A DNA stretch of 64,000 nucleotides, taken from NCBI GenBank assembly GCA_032358255.1, contig JAULBX010026718.1:1-64000 (forward strand), given 5' to 3'. Of the stretch, positions 59,680-64,000 are shown piece by piece. A model generated the notes under the pieces. That model ran no database searches. It was not told the origin of the DNA and worked only from the letters and a program-made list of their open reading frames with translations. Each line of letters starts with the position of its first letter. The stretch's first letter is position 1. The DNA is from Heterotrichella gracilis. Lineage: Eukaryota; Sar; Xanthophyceae; Tribonematales; Xanthonemataceae. The translations under genes and the position numbers were made by a program.

Positions 59680-62456
59680 TCAGTCTGTGTCTGCTAGCTG
59701 CTGCGGGGGGGTTGCTGCCAGAAGCGCCCGCGTTGATTCTGTGAGCTCCTCCTTGATGAGGAACAGCAGGGCAGCAGCCAGCACGCTCTGCACCACCTTG
59801 GTGCGCATGCCCTTGTAGAAACCCAGGAACCCTGCACAGCGCGATGCAATCTGTTTAAGTTTAACAAATATGTACATTGCAATGCGCTGCAATTAAAGGA
59901 AAAAATAGATCGCATTGCCCCCCATGCGGAGTATTGTGCGTACAGCCCCCTAAACCTTAAACCCTACACCCTACACCCTTGTACTGCATGTCTTGTACGG
60001 GCAGCGAACCAGGGATGCAGCATCACAAACCACATCTCGTAATTGCAACCACCCCGCATCAATACTGCACCAACACACATCCCACACGGTCGCCACATTC
60101 ACCGCCACAGCACGCACCGTCGTTCCTCCAGATGCGCAGGATGGCGTCCAGCGTTCCATTGTACTGCATGTCCTTGTGTGTGTCCTTGCTGGCCGTCTGC
60201 AGCCTTGCCTTGACCAGCAGCATGGGGTAGGTCACCACAGTGGCGCCCAGCTTGGCCAGCGCACTCAGCAGGAAGATCTCGATCGCGCTGTTCTTCCGGA
60301 CAACCAGCCGGCCTGTGCCGCACAAAACCTCGTCAATTATGAGTTTTTAGGGTTTAGGGTTTAGGGTTTGGCGCTGTTTTTCTGGACCAGCTAGCTGCAG
60401 CTGGCCTGTACCGTACAAGAAGCGATTTATTAATAACATATTATATAACTTGCGTTGATTATATATCGTATAGATATATGTATTGTACAAGGTGCATGCA
60501 GTTTTTCTCTCACAATAAGCCCTGTGGTGCATCAATCATTGACTTTCTGGCATCACCATGCGACACTCAAGTTGAGTTTCTTTCGCTGGCCTTGCATCCA
60601 TTGACTGACCTATTTGCGCGTTGGTGGTTGTCCGCCACTTCATGAGCCGCTGCGTGAGCCACTCGTACAGCACATACTGCGCTGTGGGGTTGACAACCAT
60701 CACCAGGGCAGGGAACACGCCCTTCCAGAAGCCCTGCGCAGGAATATGAAAAGTTTGATACAAAGCTTGCGACCCAAGGGGGCATGCCACTGTCCGCGAT
60801 TAGACAGAAACCTCAGAATGGATTCTGGGCTGCTTGAGGCATTGCACTGAACCAACGGAGCGCATCAGCTGTACTCCACCTCACTCAGCCTACTACCTTG
60901 AATTATGTCGCGTGCATTGATCATGGCCTGAATGATGCCACGATGAAGCCAGGCTTAAATGACTCCCATGATCAAGACACAAGAACAAGATGATTTATTG
61001 CTAACTTCATTGCGGCATCAAGCCGGTGCTGGGTACAAGCTTTTCTTGTGTTTGTAGCTGTAAGCGCTTTCTTGAATGTGTGGTTGTAAGCAAGAGCGCA
61101 TGAACCCTAAGCACAGCGGGTGACCCCTACCAGCAGGCCAGCCTCCTCGTACAATCCCTTGATGATTTGCAGCGTCCCCTTGTGCGCTTGTGACGCGTCC
61201 CGCTTGTGGTTGACCTGTGCAGGTGGGATTTAGGGTTTAGAGTTCCGGGTTCTGGGTTTACATTTGACCCTACGCGTCTTGCTTGTGGTAATATGTGCAG
61301 GAGGACACCACCCAGGTCAGGTTTAGGTTCTAGGATTTAGGGTTTACACTTGACGTGTGTGCAAATGGCCACCACACACAGGGTTTGGGTTGACTTGTGT
61401 GCAAATGGCCACCACACACAGGGTTTGGGTTGACTTGTGTGAAATGGCCACCACCCACGTGCGCTTTAGGGTCTTTAGGGTTTGTCTATGTGCGGGTGGC
61501 CACCACCCACGTGAGGTTTAGGGTCCTTAGGGTTTATGTTGTAGGGTTTACGTTGTAGAGTTTACCTGTGTGCATGTGGCCACCGCCCAGATGGGGGTTT
61601 AGGGACCTTAGGGTTTGAGGTTTAGGGTTTACCTGTGTGCGGGTGGCCACCACCCAGATGGGATTGGTCAGCAGCACGTTGCCTGCCCCAGCCAGCGCTG
61701 CAATCACCAGCGAGGCCCCCACACCGATGTCCTTCCGGCTGTCTGGGGAGCCCTTCTGCTGGCTCCTGGCAGTGGCAATTTTCCGCAGGGAGGAGTAAAA
61801 GTAAAAGTAGATGCCCTGGGACACGGCGGTCCCCACCAGGGAGGGCTGGATCCCCCGGTACATCCCCGTCCACCCCAGCGACCGGGCCACCTGATGCCAC
61901 CGCAGAGAGGGAAATGGTTACCAGTTTGGTGGTCAGAAAGTGGGTGCTGAGGGCAGTGCTTCATGCCTCAACGGGAGGGAGGGTCCAGCCCTGAAATTCC
62001 AAGACTTCTGCAGTAGACATGGGTGGGTGTGCAGAGTTCGAATGTGAGAAGTCTCGTTGAGCCAGCGTACCTTGAGGAAGTCTCCATGGGTGTGGGGTTT
62101 TGAGGCCCCAGAAGGCAGCAGTTCAGTGTTCCTTTCCTCAGTCTTAGACCGGGTTGCTTGGACTGTGCTGACCTGTCACCGATACACTCAACTGTCACTT
62201 GACCTGTCGGCGTGCTGATGCGTCACACGAGAGTAAAAACTTATCTGATTGACAGTTGACCGTGAGACACTTGCTATGGTGGGGCTCCCTTGACTGACAC
62301 TCACAAGGCACTGTTGCAGGTGTCGCTATATGAAATGCCACTGCACAATGCATGCATAGAGTGGCCTACCGTCATCAAGGGATAGGTTGTTAGCAGCGCC
62401 AGCATCCCCCCTATGCCACCGCTTATCCCCTCGATTGCTGCGTCGGACACAGGCAT
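59680..62456 (-). CDS. PXN: PXN-type peroxisomal NAD/CoA (adenine-nucleotide family) carrier
   Basis: Mitochondrial-carrier-family protein of the plant PXN/PMP34 group, which imports NAD+ (and CoA, AMP) into peroxisomes. Exons (minus): 62456-62370, 62172-62071, 61890-61633, 61214-61131, 60733-60610, 60312-60118, 59831-59680; 333 residues (Arabidopsis PXN 331). Three carrier repeats are seen: ISGGIGGMLALLTTYPLMT; ALAGAGNVLLTNPIWVVATR; SALAKLGATVVTYPMLLVKA. Other matches to PXN are GIQPSLVGTAVSQGIYFYFY, GFWKGVFPALVMVVNPTAQY and FYKGMRTKVVQSVLAAALLF. All phases close and the stop is TGA. Intron 3 contains a tandem array copied from the exon 3 end, and a copy of the last codons lies downstream. 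Divergent from RFC4. Confidence 0.95.
60347..60370. repeat. Interstitial telomere-type repeat (TTTAGGG)3 in PXN intron 5
   Basis: Three perfect heptamers starting 35 bases from the exon 6 acceptor (exon begins at 60312 on the minus strand), close enough to overlap its polypyrimidine or branch region. Confidence 0.85.
61285..61662 (-). repeat. Tandem array of PXN exon 3 ends and donor site with interspersed TTTAGGG
   Basis: The exon 3 end with donor (61631-61662, coding PIWVVATRTQ then GTAAAC) is repeated in diverged form at about 61564, 61484, 61431, 61391, 61351 and 61291. Each copy keeps the core TGTGTGC...GGCCACCACCCA (plus strand). The nearest copy, on the minus strand, reads PIWAVATCTQ followed by a perfect GTAAAC donor. 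TTTAGGG-type heptamers fill the gaps. Unit spacing runs from 40 to 80 bases. Confidence 0.85.
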
Positions 62457-63153
62457 TGTGTCCAGACGTTTCGTTCGGGCGGTAACAAATAACTTTAAAC
62501 GACCTGACTCCGACACCTCACACAAACTGTCCAAAAGGGCAGTGGCAACAAGGTGTGCGCTTTCTCACGTTCCTATGGACCCCATTTGCAAGCAAGGCAG
62601 TTGTTTCACGTCCTTTTCAGTGCTGCAGTTGGTCGCATTGCGCCGTGTCGTTCAATGCCACCGGCCGAAAGGCGGGAGGTGGGTTCTTCCGCTGTTTCAA
62701 ACCAGTTCAAAACACTGGCGCAAATAGCGCAGCAGTCAAGCTGCAAAGCCCTCTCGCTCCTTGTTGTAAAGCGTCGAACGGCATTTCAAACTGATCTGAC
62801 CGGTCGCCAGTGTCCAAAACGTTATTACCCACAGTGGATACATGCATGCATTGAAGCAGTTTGGCCACTTGATTGGAAGCGCTATATGGTACCCTTGTTT
62901 GTGTCCATCCGCGTAGCGTGTCCTGCATTCGACGAGTCTGTAGAGAGTGACAGCTTCTGTGTGCCAAGAGTATCAGAAACACGCACTCTTTGGTGCCAAC
63001 GTACCACAACCCCTGCATGCATAGTGCATCACTTCAGTGGCAGTAGCGTGCTCCGCGATCCCCTTTCCTTAGCAACCCAGCGGGCACTCTAATATCAATC
63101 CGCTTGGTTCCGCCACTTGATTTACAGCCCGCTGCTTTGGTGGACGGAGACCC
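62457..63153. promoter_or_regulatory. Bidirectional promoter region, PXN / RFC4
   Basis: 697 bases between divergent start codons. Open frames are present, but the sequence shows no splice-compatible coding pattern. No TATA element assigned. Confidence 0.45.
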
Positions 63154-63969
63154 ATGACAGCATCCACTCAGCCATGGGTGGAGAAGTAGTAAGTATTCAC
63201 CCCCCCCCCCCCCCCCCCGTGACTGCACACGCCCCTGTGCATAGAAAAGAGCTCCACTTGTGAGATTCCCGCTTGTGCCAGTGCTCATGTTCCTGTAGAG
63301 CTTACCCACTTGCCCACACACAGTGCATGTACTTACTGGTCCATCCCATACAACAAGATGGTAGCATATCAAAGGCAGGCTCTGACACTTGGCTGGTGTG
63401 AACTTACCTGCAGCCGACCAAAGAACGTTGGCGAGGTGGCCTGCCAAGAAGAGGTGGTCCAAACGCTGCAGCGGGCACTGGAGTCCAACAACGTATGTAC
63501 ATGCACATGCTTGTCCCTAAACAACTATGCACACAGAAGTTGTTCAGCCGACAATATAGTCGTTGTTCATTTTATATTACCTTTATCTGGGAGTGCACTT
63601 GCCCAGCATATGGCGTGGTCCATGTTGAACAGCCGATGCCATATGCATGCGTACCCCACTTGACCACCTCACAGGCACCAGCTGGCACCTGGCAGCGACT
63701 TGTGTTGGGCAGGAATGCATAAGTAGTTATTGATTTAGTTACATGCATTCCAGCATTCCAGCCAGATTAGCAGACAGGCAGGTATGCATGGCGTGCGGCT
63801 ACTGCCGGTGGATGCATTGCTACAGGAGCATGCATCTAACTGTAACTGTAACTGTAACTGTAACTGTAACCATCTCCCTCCCTGTGCAGCTCCCCCACCT
63901 CCTCTTCTACGGCCCGCCAGGGACCGGCAAGACATCCACAGCACTCGCAATAGCCAGGCAGCTATTTGG
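63154..63969 (+). CDS. RFC4: RFC4, small subunit of the replication factor C clamp loader (5' part only)
   Basis: AAA+ ATPase subunit of RFC, which loads PCNA at primer-template junctions. Visible exons: 63154-63188, 63414-63492, 63890-63969; the gene continues beyond the window. Residues run [20 protein letters not shown], then [30 protein letters not shown] and [22 protein letters not shown] and [17 protein letters not shown] point to RFC4 (yeast Rfc2) rather than the RFC2, RFC3 or RFC5 paralogues. Walker A (GPPGTGKT) is intact. Intron 1 starts with a poly-C tract, intron 2 ends next to a hexamer microsatellite. All visible phases close; the last exon ends in phase 2 at GTGAGT. Confidence 0.93.
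63200..63218. repeat. Poly-C tract (19 C) in RFC4 intron 1
   Basis: Uninterrupted run of 19 C beginning 12 bases after the donor of exon 1. The minus-strand poly-G could form a quadruplex. The exact length is prone to sequencing error. Confidence 0.9.
63715..63790 (-). repeat. Dispersed repeat, copy C (in RFC4 intron 2)
   Basis: The reverse complement contains CTGCTAATCTGGCTGGAATG and GCTGGAATGCATGTAACTAA followed by ATCAATAA. It shares the second half of copies A and B, including the AT-rich end seen in B (CTAATCAATAAAT). Confidence 0.65.
63836..63870. repeat. (TAACTG)n hexamer microsatellite in RFC4 intron 2
   Basis: About five to six TAACTG units immediately upstream of the polypyrimidine tract and acceptor of exon 3. 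Confidence 0.9.
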
Positions 63970-64000
63970 GTGAGTGGTCTGCACGTTTCACACCCAAGGC

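Noticed and set aside
62553-63092. 180-codon plus-strand frame between PXN and RFC4
   Set aside because: Sits in a bidirectional promoter; no domain and no splice-compatible neighbours.
1-64000. LTR, virus-like, Polinton-like, CRISPR, rRNA or bacterial operon features
   Set aside because: None was recognised: no long terminal repeats, integrase, polymerase or capsid-like frames, and all confident genes are intron-rich host genes.

Overview
The window is nuclear DNA of a green alga, most likely a trebouxiophyte chlorophyte; the species is not determined. Every gene is cut into short exons with GT...(T)GCAG introns of about 70-500 bases. TTTAGGG/CCCTAAA plant-type telomere motifs are scattered through introns and spacers. 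The gene set is green-lineage: a plant-type RTF2 with an N-terminal ubiquitin-like domain, a peroxisomal NAD/CoA carrier (PXN type), an SnRK2-type kinase, and an argininosuccinate lyase with a transit-peptide-like N-terminus. I built exon models by hand. In every confident model the phases close and the reading frame runs from start to stop.

Layout. 162-12345 (+): the last 33 exons of a giant coiled-coil protein, about 2,000 residues visible. 13479-17185 (-): RGP1, partner of RIC1 in the Rab6 exchange factor. 17270-17818 (+): a tentative small basic protein. 18140-19573 (-): RTF2, divergent from a cathepsin X/Z-like protease at 20444-22159 (+). 23472-25445 (-): tRNA (guanine-9) methyltransferase TRM10, divergent from argininosuccinate lyase at 25984-29594 (+). 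30524-33895 (-): complex I 51-kDa subunit NDUFV1. 34829-40014 (-): an unrecognised 1,052-residue Pro/Ala/Gln-rich, probably nuclear protein, divergent from a 528-residue protein with two Tudor-like folds and a C-terminal coiled coil at 42268-45938 (+). 47216-50637 (+): SnRK2-type kinase. 53499-57998 (+): secreted GH5 mannanase fused to EGF-like and PAN/apple-like modules. 59680-62456 (-): PXN-type peroxisomal carrier, divergent from RFC4 (clamp-loader subunit), which starts at 63154 (+) and leaves the window.

The genes are unrelated housekeeping genes rather than a pathway cluster. Divergent pairs share 0.5-2.3 kb spacers. The most unusual signal is a recurring pattern of short local duplications that copy exon edges together with their splice sites. 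The ASL exon 7 end is copied into intron 7 with almost only silent changes. The PXN last codons and stop are copied 131 bases downstream, behind a phase-compatible acceptor. The PXN exon 3 donor edge is amplified about six times within intron 3 among telomere-like motifs. The RGP1 exon 4 acceptor is duplicated. Two introns (in RTF2 and in the Tudor-like gene) use GC-AG boundaries. No rRNA, tRNA, CRISPR, LTR or virus-like element was recognised.
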